This document shows, piece after piece, positions 38,801-50,118 of a DNA stretch of 64,000 bases. The DNA is from Limanda limanda. Its lineage: Eukaryota; Chordata; Actinopteri; Pleuronectiformes; Pleuronectidae. Position 1 is the first letter of the stretch, and each line of letters starts with the position of its first letter. The position numbers and the translations under genes were made by a program. The stretch is from positions 15,764,940 through 15,828,939 of the forward strand of contig NC_083655.1 of the NCBI RefSeq assembly GCF_963576545.1. Reading direction: 5' to 3'. The notes under the pieces were generated by a model. The model ran no database searches. It was not told where the DNA came from and saw only the letters and a program-made list of their open reading frames with translations.

Positions 38801-41800
38801 GAGCCTCTCACAACCCTCCACACCCCATTATGAACACACACCTCTACAAACTGGTAGGACTGCTCCCCGTACAGTCTGTTGGCAACACTGAGGGAGTACG
38901 GAGCATCTGCCTTGTTGAGTGCATTCAGCAGTTTACTGAAGTCAGCGTGGACGTTGTCCTGACAGTGCTTGGTCTTCAGGCTCTGTAGAGAAAGTAGACA
39001 AAGGCATGTTAGAGAGACACTCTGAGCCAGTAAAAGACCAAACTTACCAAACTTACCAAAAATATTTCCAAACATAAACCTGATGTAGGTGGTTATATAG
39101 CTCTCTCTTACTAATCAAGTGGTCATAACAACCAAAACTGAAAAATTTCAGGTCTATGAAATTTGCTTTCGCCATAGATCACAGTGTATTGACTGGTCCA
39201 TGATAATGACTTAATGGATAAGGTGTTATTTACTGGTTTAATCTGATGGCTTCCAGTATCTGTATGTGAAACGCTCATAACTACAGGTGGATATAGATAC
39301 AACATGTCAACACTGACTGAAAATTAAAAACCTAAAAATATAATAAGGAGGTTACATAGAAAAAGTCAATCCATGGAAATGTCTGCCCAGGAAAAAAAAC
39401 ACATCCCTCCATGCATCAGCGAGTTATTATTTACCCAGATATGATATCATTTCATGAGAATTTAGCATGGAATACCATCATCCGTAGACTCCTATAATGA
39501 TGCTTGCTACATTTGGATGTATCCATGTACAAGAGCAATATCAGAGTAAAGAGGAAATATTTAAGTTGTGTGGTTTCCTGCAGCTGTTTAAAAGGGTTAA
39601 ATACAACACCAGAAAGAAGCCTTAAAAGAGAAGCCAGGAATACATTACTGTGAAGAATGCAACACTATGAGATTTGGATCTGATATTCAAGGCACAGCTA
39701 CTCCCTGCATTGTTATGATTCTCTAAATTCATTAGATTAGGAGGTTAGTAAAAAAACAAGGATCCCCTCACCACATGACACCACCCAGACCATTTATTAG
39801 TAAAACCCCCCGTAGTTAGTTCATCGTTCCTTTGCGCTTGGCTTTGCTACCACCTTCTGCAGATGCATTGGCAGTGTGGACTGGACCTGCTGCTGCATCT
39901 GCATCTGCATCTGCTGTGCTCCTGCAGGCCGCGGCTTCTCTGCCTCAGTGAAGCTAAGGACCTAGTGGGAGTGTAGTTAAATGAAGACATTAAATGGCTA
40001 TGGCTGTGCAAAGGAAGCTACATTATCGTCATGATGTGTAGGTTCAGTCACATTCTGTGAGCCGACATTTTGATGCTGCTGAAAACATGGACTACTTGGT
40101 GGGGGTAACTATTCAACTGTTGAACTCACATACATTTCCTAAGTTACATCAACTGGAAAACTGTTGAGAGGAATTAAATTGTCATCATCAGTCATTGCTT
40201 TCACTGTTTGTGAAAGTTCACTTGTGTGAGTCAGGTGTAGTGACCGCACCCTGACTGTTTCTAAGTAAGTGCAGCAAGAGAGTATTTCCAAACCAGCAAG
40301 GTTTTCTGAATGCATTGACCAAATTTGTATTCAAGACAGCATAAAAAAAGAACTGCCTGGATCCGCTTTATGCAACAGAATTATTTACAAAGGACTTTTG
40401 TTGCTGCACTTCATGGCTTGAAAACAGCTCATATGCAACTGAAAACTTTTCATTCATTTGTCATTAATTTAGTTCCAGCCATTTAAAAAAAGGCAAAAAA
40501 TTAGTATTTGGCAAAAAGACAAGTAACAAGTTTGAACAAATTCAGGTAACCACAACGCTGACTCACAAACGTCTTAGTCCCATCAACTGACTGCAATATT
40601 TGTAGAGTCATTGTTAGCCAGCTGGCGAATGAACAAGATACAAAATTAGAACAGTTCACACAACCGGACTTTCTGGTCACTGCCTGTTGGAACATCCTCG
40701 CTGCAGCAGCTCAAACGTATGACTGTTAAGTCTGCTTCATTTCATGCTTATACTAACTGAAGGAGCAAAAATTATAGTCTGCATGAACTCTTATTTTGTT
40801 TCAGCTTTAAAACCTCGACACTGATATTATCTCGCTCATGAACCACCCACCATTAATCATGGGTGCAGCTTTGGAGAAGTTAGACTGCTGTCAGCACTTT
40901 GAGCTGAAAGGTGAAGCAGCCCAGCCTTTTTACCACATAAATTCAAACCAGGTTGCATCATGGCTCTTTGAAAAGTGAACTCTGGCACAGAGGGGCTGTT
41001 CCTGTTTAACAGCCAGGGAATAGCCCTACTGCTACCGTGTCAGACGACAGAAGGTCATGAAAAGGACTAAATACATTTTGTTCCTTTCATTACCAGCTAT
41101 TATATTACATGATGTATCAATTGTCACATGCTGTGAATAAGTTTGTCACCAGCCTCTTTAACTTATCCTTTATTCACAAAGACATTGAGCTCTTGAGTGA
41201 GTGGAATTGTTTCCGAACCGCAGCGATGTGATGGATTAAGGGCCAGGGACCCGCCCTCACACATACTCTCGTTGTCATTTCGCTCATTTGGTCTTATCTG
41301 GGTGTGTCATTGCTGCAGCAATCATCTGGAAAAATGTCACAGAATGTTCCCGTTTTACAATGTGTCAACTTCCACATACAAATTAATCACCTCTGCTGAA
41401 TGCCTCATTATACTATATTCTGTCATTCACTCTGGAATACAGAGATTAATTGTATTTTCTAAAATGTATTTTCTCTGAGGATCTATACACTTCTTAATAA
41501 ACAAGGGATCAATTCTACTGTAAAATATGTGATTCATTCAGTGACTAAACTTTGAGAGTAATGCCCAGGGAGCCAGGTATGGATGTATGGGACATATGCA
41601 CACAAAAGCTGTGTCAATTCAGTGGTTGTGTCCTTTGTAGGAAGTGGTCTACCAGATAAGGTGAGCATGTGGCTTTACTGAACCTCAGACTTTATTGCCT
41701 TTACACTTCCATAATATGTAGCATGTTCCTATAGCAACACATCATAGAGCTGCTCCCATAACACCTGGTCAGAGTCTGAACAGCAGATATTTGTCATTGT

Positions 41801-42244
41801 TAATGACTCTGGAAGACAAAGCTGGTGATTCATGTTTAACGTGGGCGGACACTGATCCAGTTCTCTGCTCTTTGTATTCTGACACAGTGTTTCTGTGTCA
41901 AAGTTCCTTTTCGTTCAGAATCCTCTCAGTGAAGAGTTCAAATCATGGGAAAATCTGAAGCTGTAAGTTGTGGAGGTGCATTAGGTGAATTTTAAATCCG
42001 TCTGCCCCCTAGAAAATAAACAAAGTGTGTGTTTGTGTGTGTGTGTGTGTGTGTTTGCATGCTGTACCTCTGACATCTGTGTGTGTGTGTTGCCTCTGGC
42101 CCCCAGCATCACCATAGCCAGAGCTGAGGAGATGCTAAATGGAGAGTAAAAGACATTTGCTGCCTTGTCGTTGTCACTCAGCTTCTTGAACAGATCCAGA
42201 CAGAAGCTGGTGTTGGCCTTGGACAGAGCGGCTGATGATGCCAT
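35578..42244 (-). CDS. serpinb1l: Clade B serpin copy A (SERPINB1/SERPINB6-like, leukocyte elastase inhibitor-like)
   Basis: Coding exons 42068-42244, 38842-38982, 38501-38618, 37553-37695, 36597-36674, 36233-36322, 35970-36150 and 35578-35807 sum to 1158 nt (385 residues), all in phase. There is no signal peptide, as usual for intracellular ov-serpins. Seen: [20 protein letters not shown] start, [67 protein letters not shown], hinge [13 protein letters not shown], and the serpin signature [11 protein letters not shown]. Counting from P17 (Glu332) puts P1 at Arg348 with Cys at P1', the same pair as SERPINB6, so inhibition of trypsin-like proteases is plausible (inferred). Assignment between B1 and B6 is not settled. 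Confidence 0.92.
35970..36150 (-). CDS. serpinb1l: Serpin A coding exon 7
   Basis: 181 nt, [20 protein letters not shown] to [11 protein letters not shown] plus one base of Gly. In mammalian clade B genes this part is, to my knowledge, fused to the next exon. Confidence 0.93.
36233..36322 (-). CDS. serpinb1l: Serpin A coding exon 6
   Basis: 30 codons, [20 protein letters not shown] to SSTGLEK, phase 0. Confidence 0.93.
36597..36674 (-). CDS. serpinb1l: Serpin A coding exon 5
   Basis: 26 codons, [20 protein letters not shown] to SEVNCQ, acceptor TTTTTAG. Confidence 0.92.
36953..37022. repeat. tRNA/SINE-like repeat in serpin A intron
   Basis: The words GGATGAACCGCTCTCCCTCC and TGAGCCACAGCC resemble the tRNA-like part of a common teleost repeat. 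It is present at the same place in copies B and C. Confidence 0.45.
37023..37545 (+). mobile_element. Dead non-LTR reverse transcriptase fragment in serpin A intron 4
   Basis: The + strand frames show [15 protein letters not shown], GVPQG and YADD-like blocks, with stops. It ends within about 10 bp of the donor of coding exon 4. The same fragment occurs in copies B and C, so insertion preceded the duplications. Confidence 0.8.
37553..37695 (-). CDS. serpinb1l: Serpin A coding exon 4
   Basis: 143 nt, [20 protein letters not shown] to DAQFRINK. The donor GTAAAA abuts reverse transcriptase-derived sequence on the intron side. Confidence 0.93.
38501..38618 (-). CDS. serpinb1l: Serpin A coding exon 3
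   Basis: 118 nt, [20 protein letters not shown] to [10 protein letters not shown] plus one base of Gly. Confidence 0.93.
38842..38982 (-). CDS. serpinb1l: Serpin A coding exon 2
   Basis: 47 codons, [20 protein letters not shown] to [10 protein letters not shown], phase 0 at both ends. Confidence 0.93.
39770..39970 (-). other. Unclassified coding-like segment in serpin A intron 1
   Basis: The - strand has an acceptor-like CTGCAG, then an Ala/Asp-rich frame ending [14 protein letters not shown] and a stop, followed by TAATAAATGG, a possible poly(A) signal. It could be a retropseudogene tail or the last exon of another gene. I do not recognise it; copies B and C lack it. Confidence 0.3.
42068..42244 (-). 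CDS. serpinb1l: Serpin A coding exon 1
   Basis: 59 codons from the ATG; the exon acceptor is at 42249. It encodes helix A to helix D start, ending [12 protein letters not shown]. The THTQ codons are ACACACACACAG, continuous in style with the TG tract just past the donor. Confidence 0.93.
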
Positions 42245-42932
42245 TGTGTCTACAAATAAAGCAAAGCATTAATTATTCCATGACTCAATTTAAATCAGGC
42301 TTTGAACTCTTTATCTTGCTGTCCTTGTGCCAAACTCCACTGAAAATCTTGTTAATTTGGCATTACATGGATTGTCTCTGAATATAAATACCTGATTGAC
42401 AATTTATTAGAACAATTATAAACTGTGAAGACAAACATAAAACACACCCAGCAGCGTTATCTCATATTTTGGATATGTTTAGATGTATAATTTCTACTTT
42501 TTGGCATTATAATCTTTTTGAAAATCATGTTAAGCACCTTGTAACAGAGCTGTTGTTGGTGAGATTATTATTAAAGTAAAGTGGTGATTGTTGCCACTAG
42601 TTAATTATGATTCTATTTAAAGTTAAAGTGTCTTTGGCGACATGATTGTAAGTTGATCAGCAGACTAAAACTAAATATACATACAACACATCCTGAAAGT
42701 ATTAAATGTACAGACTTTCTAATGGAGTATGCTGGAAGTAAAACTGTTAATATCGCAATGAAAACGACTTTATGTTAAATAACACCAATTACTACATATA
42801 ACACCATTTGTATAAACTATATTCTGCACATGACGCCAGACCGTGAATGGACCTGTTTCTAACATGAAGCGTTTAAAACCAGTTCGTGCAGAAATCGTGT
42901 GTCTACAAACTAAGATCGTAGTTTCTACTTAC

Positions 42933-43010
42933 ATTCAGACAGCTTCCTTCGGGAGTCTCTCAGGGCGAAGAGGCAGGTTCTTTATTTACATGCTCAGCTG
43001 ACACACCCCG
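42933..43010 (-). other. Serpin copy A non-coding first exon and promoter side
   Basis: The - strand sequence ends CTGTCTGAAT at a GTAAGT donor (42933) and is conserved at the same place in copies B and C. The upstream limit is approximate. The exon is inferred from the conserved donor and the 5' UTR acceptor at 42249. Confidence 0.6.
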
Positions 43011-43239
43011 AAAACACCGAGCTACTTCCGCGTTGTCGCATGTCTGTGTATGGAAGCCGAGAGGAGCTTTATTCGCTCTATTCAATTATTTTTCAAACCC
43101 TCGTTTAGTCGTATGCTTTAAGGGAAGAAACATATCACTAAAAGTAGTTTATATAACATGTTAAATATTCTTTGTATAAAACTGATCAAACGTTAGATAT
43201 AAGCAGTAACAAGTTACTGTGTGTGAAGCATGTTACTAT

Positions 43240-43650
43240 GATTTAATATGTGTCCATGACAATGTAAAAACTTGTCATGGACAACCAGTGTAGTATTAGC
43301 ACTTAAACAATGATTGATTAAATGTTATTATATCCGTCTAGTCACACTTGGTTCACCCAGATCAGAAAAAAAAAGTTTGTCTACTACATTTGAGAATCAC
43401 ACTTTTATTCCATGTGTAAACATGCCAAAATACATAAAATGACCCGATCCTAGTTGAAAACTCATGTAAACTCACTGTCCATTTAGTCTATATTTGTTAC
43501 ATGGATCTGGCTCTAGGGCTTACAGAAGTGATCCCCACTGTTATAGCAGTGGCAGCAGCCTCGTTTCCCTCCTCATTGACCTAAAAAAAACCCTGTTGTG
43601 GATGACTTTTGACAGCACCAGGTGACATGATTGTAACAGGAAAGAGGAAC
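43240..43650 (-). pseudogene. Relic fourth serpin copy: 3' UTR and decayed last exon
   Basis: 43404-43409 holds the same AATAAA context as the 3' UTRs of copies A and B. 43545-43622 matches the hinge region of the last exon (LVLSKVIHN..., then VNEEGNEAAATA in another frame). A homopolymer A8 at 43593-43600 shifts the frame. No further exons were found 5' of it, so this is a truncated remnant between copies A and B. Confidence 0.8.
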
Positions 43651-44339
43651 AGACAATATTTTATTATATATCATAATACTAGTGCAGTACCTGTCCTGTT
43701 CTAAACTTGCCTGTTTTTAATGAGCTGTTTGCTTGGCCTGTGGTGATGCTGGTTGCTGCTTTCTTCCTGAAACTTTAAAAGTGACCTGCAGTAATTGAGC
43801 AGAGGCAAGTAAAGAGCCGACTACTGGACTCTGTCCACAGAACCCTGAAGCTGCACCACCACTGCTGCAAAGAGAGCGGTTAGTCTGTTTATTCAAAGTT
43901 CAGTGAATTTCGCCCCGCACACAGAACCCTGAGCTGGAGAATCACCTGTTACCATTGCGGTGAATGTGCCAATTATCTTAAACGTGATGTTGCCATGATC
44001 GACAACGTCGCTTACAGTTATGAGTCTTAACTAAAGAGCCTGTTTGTTCAAAGTTTATTAATATTCAACATATCCAGTGTCCAAATTGCACTAAACTCCA
44101 CTAAACTCCACAGTGCACTGCCTTGTGCTCTTATAAACACACATGCCAAGTGTGAAGCTGAAAGATGAATAACGATTTCTGGAGTTACTATTTAGATAAT
44201 GCCTAAACTCACAATACATGACAGGAATGCAAAGCACGATGATGTAATTTGTCATGAATCACAAAACTATCAAAATAAAACCTAGTTTAATCCAAATTCC
44301 AAAATATTACAGGCTTCTGCACTTTTTCTGATTATTTGC
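43651..44339. other. Unassigned spacer between relic and hAT terminus
   Basis: Repeated words (CACAGAACCCTGA twice, AAACTCCACTAAACTCCAC) suggest repeat-derived DNA. No gene was recognised. Confidence 0.4.
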
Positions 44340-44516
44340 AGAGGTGTAAAAAGTACTGAAATATTGTACTCAAGTAAAAGTACCTTTACTTTGATGAAAT
44401 TTTACTTAAGTACAAGTAAAAGTACCCATCTAAAAATCTATTCAAGTAAAAGTAAAAAGTAGTTCATTTAAAATGTACTTTAAGTAAAAGTTACTTAGTT
44501 ACTTCCAAAAACTTGA
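44340..44516 (+). mobile_element. hAT-type transposon terminus
   Basis: Begins CAGAGGTGTAAAAAGTACTG, followed by many AAGTAAAAGTAC subterminal words, the pattern of a common teleost hAT end. No matching full element was traced. Confidence 0.65.
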
Positions 44517-44793
44517 TGGGGGCCGCTCCTATACAGTGCAAAAAAGGACAAGGGTTCATAAATCCAATCCAAAAACAGTTATTTTTAATTAAAGGAGAAT
44601 CTTTACAAATATAACTGCAATGACATTAAACATGTCAAACATTTAACATTTAACATGTCAACACAACATTTAAGAACTTTTGGGAGGAAATGTCAGGACA
44701 TGAACCACATGACAGCTAAAATAAAAAGTTAAAATGCCGCTGTCCCACTGTATATTTAAACTTTTGGTTAAACTTTGGTCCACCTTTAGAGCA

Positions 44794-44957
44794 CTAGTCT
44801 ACAAACATCTTGCTGAGATGTGGCCACGGGTTTTCTTCATCTGCTTTAATCTCAACTGGCGGAAAGTTTGATGCTTCCGCTTGTTGCTCGTCCGCAATAT
44901 CATCCTTCTCTAGCTGTTGTGACATGGACTCCATCATCCAATCTATGCAGCATCTAC
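44794..44957 (-). mobile_element. BED-finger transposase N-terminal fragment, copy 1
   Basis: The - strand frame includes ADEENPWPHLSKMFVD, typical of the start of the BED zinc finger region of hAT transposases. It is truncated. A near-identical block recurs at 45165-45290. Confidence 0.6.
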
Positions 44958-45110
44958 CACCAGTGTTGTGCAAGTTCACACCTCTCATGAACTAGTTCAA
45001 AGTTCAGTTCATACAAGTAAACATGAATAGTTCACGTTTATAGTTCACCATTTAAATTCTGAACTAGTTCATAGCTCAGTTCATTTCATAGTTTTAAGTT
45101 GGAAAGTGAG
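44958..45110 (+). mobile_element. Second hAT-type terminus
   Basis: Begins CAGTGTTGTGCAAGTTCACA and continues with repeated GAACTAGTTCA words, a hAT-like end different from the one at 44340. It interrupts the duplicated BED fragment pair. Confidence 0.6.
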
Positions 45111-45164
45111 AATGAAAGACTTAACTTGTTTTTTAAAGAAAACTTTATCCATCACTACTACCAC

Positions 45165-45290
45165 TAAACTTTGGTCCACCTTTAGAGCACTAGTCTAAAA
45201 ACATCTTGCTGAGATGTGGCCACGGGTTTTCTTCATCTGCTTTAATCTCAACTGGCAGAAAGTTCGTTGCTTCTATAAAATTCAGTACTA
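45165..45290 (-). mobile_element. BED-finger transposase N-terminal fragment, copy 2
   Basis: Repeats the ADEENPWPHLSKMF block and its flank GGTCCACCTTTAGAGCACTA seen at 44778-44797, in direct orientation about 390 bp away. Confidence 0.6.
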
Positions 45291-45529
45291 ACATGAAACG
45301 CAGGCAAGATGTCCATTCTTTGATACAGTTGTACGGAATATTTGTTACCCTACAGAAACTGAATACAGATAACCCCTCTAAGAATACTTCAGTCATGCTG
45401 AGCCACATGGACCTCAAGCTGGTTCCATTCCCACGTGTGCAGTAACAGATCACCAAGCATCCTGTTTTGGTGTCTGCGACACATTACAAAATTGAACATT
45501 GAGTTAATTAGACACCTACCCTGTTAAGC

Positions 45530-46985
45530 CTAGTCTGGTACATATTTGAACCACTGTAATGCCATTGTTATTGCTAACATCACAACTTTATATATTGTCA
45601 GGTGATCTGGTGTTCTTTCCTTTATGTTATATTTAACTCCGGGACAACAAAAGCAAACCTTGTCCTTGCCATTCTTTGGCTCCTTTGATCCATCTGTATG
45701 TATTGGGAACAGAGTATTGTGTGTCGATCTTAACCTTCCCTCTTCTATCACCTCATCTCTTTTGCCATTTTACTTGCTGTCCATGCATAACACAGTCTTT
45801 GCTTTCCCACTTTCCCTGCATAGTCTAAGGGCCCTCAGTTGGGTGTTCTTCTTCCTTTTGTCCTTGTAGGTTTGACAAGTAATTTAGCATCAGCGGTTTG
45901 TATCGGAGATTCAGCTACATTTGACCCATCTCCACTCGAACAGCTATAGTTGGAGAAGTCTTAATAGCCCCACAGTACTAATGATATACTGTTAAGTATT
46001 TATAGCTATTTCATAAAACCCCATCCACAGCAAATAACGATATTCCTGTATCAGAACTTATGTCTGAGTCAAATCATTAATCATGATGGAGAAAAGTATT
46101 GGGCTGTTCACACTGCCCTGAGGTGTTCCGTTATCGACATTTTACCTGGTAAATGTTGTTGTTTCCATCTTTACCTGGATCAATCTATCAAACTTTTTTT
46201 TTTAAATCCAATTCAAAGTTCATCCTGTCATGTCCATTTCATCTAGATTAATCATTTAACACTCTTTCCATACCATATCATAAGCCTTCTCAACATCAAA
46301 GAAAAAAAACATCAAGAACACTGCCATTACAAATTCTTTATTAATTTGGGCTTTCCTCATTTCTGTCTCTATACAGATGACTGGATCCACTGTTCCCCTC
46401 CCTGTTCTAAAACCTCAATGAAAAGGAGATGAAAAGGAGGTATATGCAATGTAACTCTCTCACTGATCGTCCTTTCCATTAATTTTCTAATATGCGATCT
46501 AAGTGCAATTGGTCTGTAGCTTGTTGGATTTGTCCGGTCCTTTCCTGGTCTTATTATATGGATAATGCCTGCTTCTTTCCAGCTAGTAGGTCATTTTCCC
46601 TCTTCTGGTATTTTATTATATATCGCTAAAAGTTCAGTGCTTGTCTGCTTTCCCAAATGTTTGGACATTATATAACAGATTTGGGTATTTCCTATTTTAT
46701 CATTCCCCATACATTGCCTATAGGAGTTGATCTGCTTATTTTATTAAAGAATTCTCTCCGACATTCTCTCTTTACTTTATTTTTGTAAAATGTGGTTATC
46801 TTTAATTATTTCTTTCATGGTTCTACTACACTCTTCTGTCCACCATGGGACTGCTGTTCTACTTATTTTCCCTTTGCTTCTAGGCATTGATAACTCTGCT
46901 GCTTTTAGAACAATTTCTTTAAACTTTTCTTCCACTTTTTCTATGTAATGGTTCAGGTCTATTGTATCCATTTCTCATCTAACAT
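45530..46985 (-). mobile_element. Dead non-LTR retrotransposon fragment (RT/RNase H type), copy 2
   Basis: The - strand frames, in order: an AVPWWTEECSRTMKE block between endonuclease and RT, an EKAYDMVW-like RT block, and an RNase H-like IHTDGSKEPKNGKD. There are many stops. This is the most complete of the three copies of this family in the array, each located 3' of a serpin gene. Confidence 0.8.
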
Positions 46986-47539
46986 AAGTATTGAAATTGA
47001 TCCGATTTAGCTTAGCAGAATATCCACTTTACTTCTCTTTCTTCTACCATTTTTAGTATTATTATTATATTTCAAAGTTTTGGAGGTGAAAAAAATAAAA
47101 TTACAATAGAATGATTTTGGTCCCATATCAACGCAATCAGGAAAGAAACAAGCAGGAAAATCAAGGCTAAAATGGTTGTACTGTATACTAAGGCTGTATC
47201 TAGTTATGTATTGTTGTCAACGTGTTGCTTTGGCATGAACAAGCAACAGTCCATCTGTAACTGTTATAAAAGGGAAGGTTTGTGCAGCAGTAAGCCGTGA
47301 TTACAGGAAAACTTTGTAGTATTTATAATATATCTATTCTTTCAATAGAACTGAATTAAGCCAAGTTTTAGTTAAACATTAACAGCGACATTTTAAAAAC
47401 ATGTCATGGACAACAAGTGTAGTATCATCTTTATTACAATGGTTAAACTGCATTTTGTCCTTCTGATACCCACTATACACTGAACTAGACAAAATGTGAA
47501 TAAAAGGGTTATTTTCTATTTTAGATAAAAAGTTGACAA

Positions 47540-48118
47540 ACAATATTAAGGGATCACACACTTTTATTCCATGTGTAAAAGCATCAGGATACGGAAACAT
47601 AACTGGTCAAAACTGCATATTAACTATTTTTTATGAATAGTCATTATATGCATAGAAGTGCAATTACATATAACCACAGAGCACTGTTCTATCTGCAAAT
47701 ATACTTTCATCACAATATTCTCTTTGGTTTTCTGAATATATAATATAATGATATTGCATGTTATGTAGAGACAGTGCAGGGATTATTTCCCCAATCATAT
47801 GTTCACCTGATGTACAGGTAAGGTTGACCTCTGTGCTGCCAGCTAGGAGTCTAAGGTACAGGATAACAAATTAGACTGTAATGGTATAGATGCTGCAGCA
47901 AAGAGGGCCAAATGTGTATTAAAGGGATAAAGTGACCAAACTCTGAACAAGAACAGATTTGGTGCAATGTAAAAGCAGAGCAGAGAGCTTGTGTTCAGGA
48001 TAAACACAATGACTGTGAATGTGAGAAGTGAGGCAGATGAGAGCCACATTAAAAAAAAAATCTTGGGATGGGATCAGATTCTAGAGCAGTATCTCTCAAA
48101 CGCTCTACAATGTAGTTC
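47540..48118 (-). other. Serpin copy B 3' UTR
   Basis: Matches the copy A 3' UTR, with the AATAAA signal at 47563-47568 on the - strand. Confidence 0.55.
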
Positions 48119-48348
48119 TCACTGAGGGGAGCAGAAGCGGCTGGCAAACAGAACGCTCATTGTGGGGTTATGTCGGATAAAGAAGAGGAAGGGATGGTCT
48201 GCAATGAATCTGACTGGAAACAATCGACAACACTGCAGCGTCATGACGCAAGCAGTAGTAGCAGCAGCCTCGGTTCCCACCTCATTGACCTCAACAAAAG
48301 CCTTGTGAACAACCTATGACAGCACCAGGTCATTGGAAGGAGACATGC
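48119..48348 (-). pseudogene. Serpin B last exon with in-frame stop
   Basis: TAG at 48314-48316. Beyond it the frame stays readable to FCSPQ and its own stop, and predicts Gln-Cys at P1-P1'. The decay is therefore recent, or the stop is polymorphic. Confidence 0.9.
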
Positions 48349-49479
48349 CTGTAACACAAAAAAAAAGGGATGGAGTATATTTCAAGAATGGAGGACACAC
48401 TGACTTGGGAGAACCTCAGGATTCATTGAGTCGACAGTAGCCAGATTAGTTTAATTGTTTCCTGATGTTTAAATGATTATGACTTAATCTGATGTATGGT
48501 GCAAGTCCTACCTGAGAAGTCACTCATTGCCTCATCGAAGGCATCCACCATGCCCATGCTGATCAGGACATCCTTCATGTCATAACTCTCCTCCATCTTG
48601 AACCGAGGCAGGCCCAGTTCAACCTCTTCTGTTTCCATCGTGTCTCGACGAGTCCATTTCACAATGTTCTCATAGGTCAGATCCTTCTCCAGCTGGACGT
48701 GTAGACAAGTATTAGTTTGTCTTGTGGGTTTCTGTATTTGTGGTAGTGTATGTGTGTGCAGGTCCTACCTTCTCAAGACCAGTTGAACTATCGTCTATAT
48801 CCTTGGGGAGAAAGATGAGCATGCTAAGCTCCTCCCCTTTGTAAGGAATCTCCAAGACCTGAAGAACAGTGTGTTTCCATAATGATAAAAATATACTATA
48901 TACAGGTGATATGCAAAAATCCAAAACAATAATCAATAGTTAGTTTCATAGTTACAGTAAAAAAGCATGTCATCAATTTTTATTCAATCATGATTCTTCT
49001 AATTCATATTTAATAGAACTTCGAAAACTAAAGTAATGAATTATCAATTTTGTTCTCTGGTCAATTTACAGGTTGTTGACAAGACACACTGTTTTCACTG
49101 ACTCATCAAATGGATGTCTTTATCACCTGACAGTTGACTTCAGAGATGAAGGTCAAAGGGAACTCGGTTTTCTGATGCATCATCTTCACTGGCTTCGTCT
49201 CATTCTAAAACAGCAAACAGGAGAAGCAGCTGAAAGCTTGTTCACATCATTTTGTTGCAGTCATGCAGAAAAAAGGGTATAGTGAGAACACTGTGACATC
49301 ATTACTGAGAGAACAAAATATGGGTTATGGATAGTGGTTAAGTATAGTGTGCTTTTCTAGTCTTGATGACCACTCAAAGCTCTGTACAGTAACTTTTTTT
49401 TGCAATTCACCAATTCTGACAAATATTGCATCTTTGTGCAACACGATCTCTATCATAGATCACTGCTGAGACATTCAGC

Positions 49480-49575
49480 CTATCTTGCTGAAGGACACTT
49501 GGGCATGTGGAACGGGACTCTGCCCACCTTTTGGTGGATGAACCGCTCTACCTCCTGAACCACAGCCACCCCCTT
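49480..49575. repeat. tRNA/SINE-like repeat in serpin B intron
   Basis: Contains TGCTGAAGGACACTTGGGCA and GATGAACCGCTCTACCTCCT, the best preserved of the three copies. Confidence 0.5.
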
Positions 49576-50118
49576 AAACATGTTTCCTCATCTGTTTAGG
49601 ATTTTATATGACACTAGGAAACCTTGTAAACTGCTGCTACTTAAATGGCATGTTCTATTATTGAGGCAAAGGATTGCAAAACATTATGTGCAGCTCTTTT
49701 TATGGAATTGTCAAAGGCTTTTGACACAGTGGACTTCGTCATCTTGGCGAATAGACTTGAATTGGCTCATCTGAGCATGCTGTAACTTGATTTCCAAACT
49801 ACTTTTCAGCTGGATCATAATGTGTCCAGGTTGCTTTGTCTTCCTCTTTTTTCCTTCCTCTATGAAAAGGCGTACCGCAGGGTACCATCCCAGGACTTCT
49901 ACTTATATGTCAATAATCCCTGTGATAGTTGATCAAATTCTGCCATTCTTATGCAGATGACATAACTGCTACTGCTCATCCAACTGAGTACTACAACTGA
50001 CTACTGTACCACTCTTGAATTCCTGCTATCTTCCTTTGATGTTATTAAGGCCTGTTTAAGAAAAATTAAGTTGGTGTTAAATGCAGACAAATCCCAATTA
50101 ATGTTATCTTCAGTCCAA
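49576..50118 (+). mobile_element. Dead reverse transcriptase fragment in serpin B intron 4
   Basis: Same fragment as in copy A, with [16 protein letters not shown] readable before stops, and GVPQG and YADD-like blocks. It ends next to the exon donor at 50124. Confidence 0.8.

Noticed and set aside
44960..45110. Promoter with many GAACTAGTTC inverted words
   Set aside because: The words are subterminal repeats of a hAT-type transposon end.
49480..49575. Functional tRNA gene
   Set aside because: Only part of a tRNA-like sequence is present, in the same place in three duplicated introns. It looks like SINE-type repeat.
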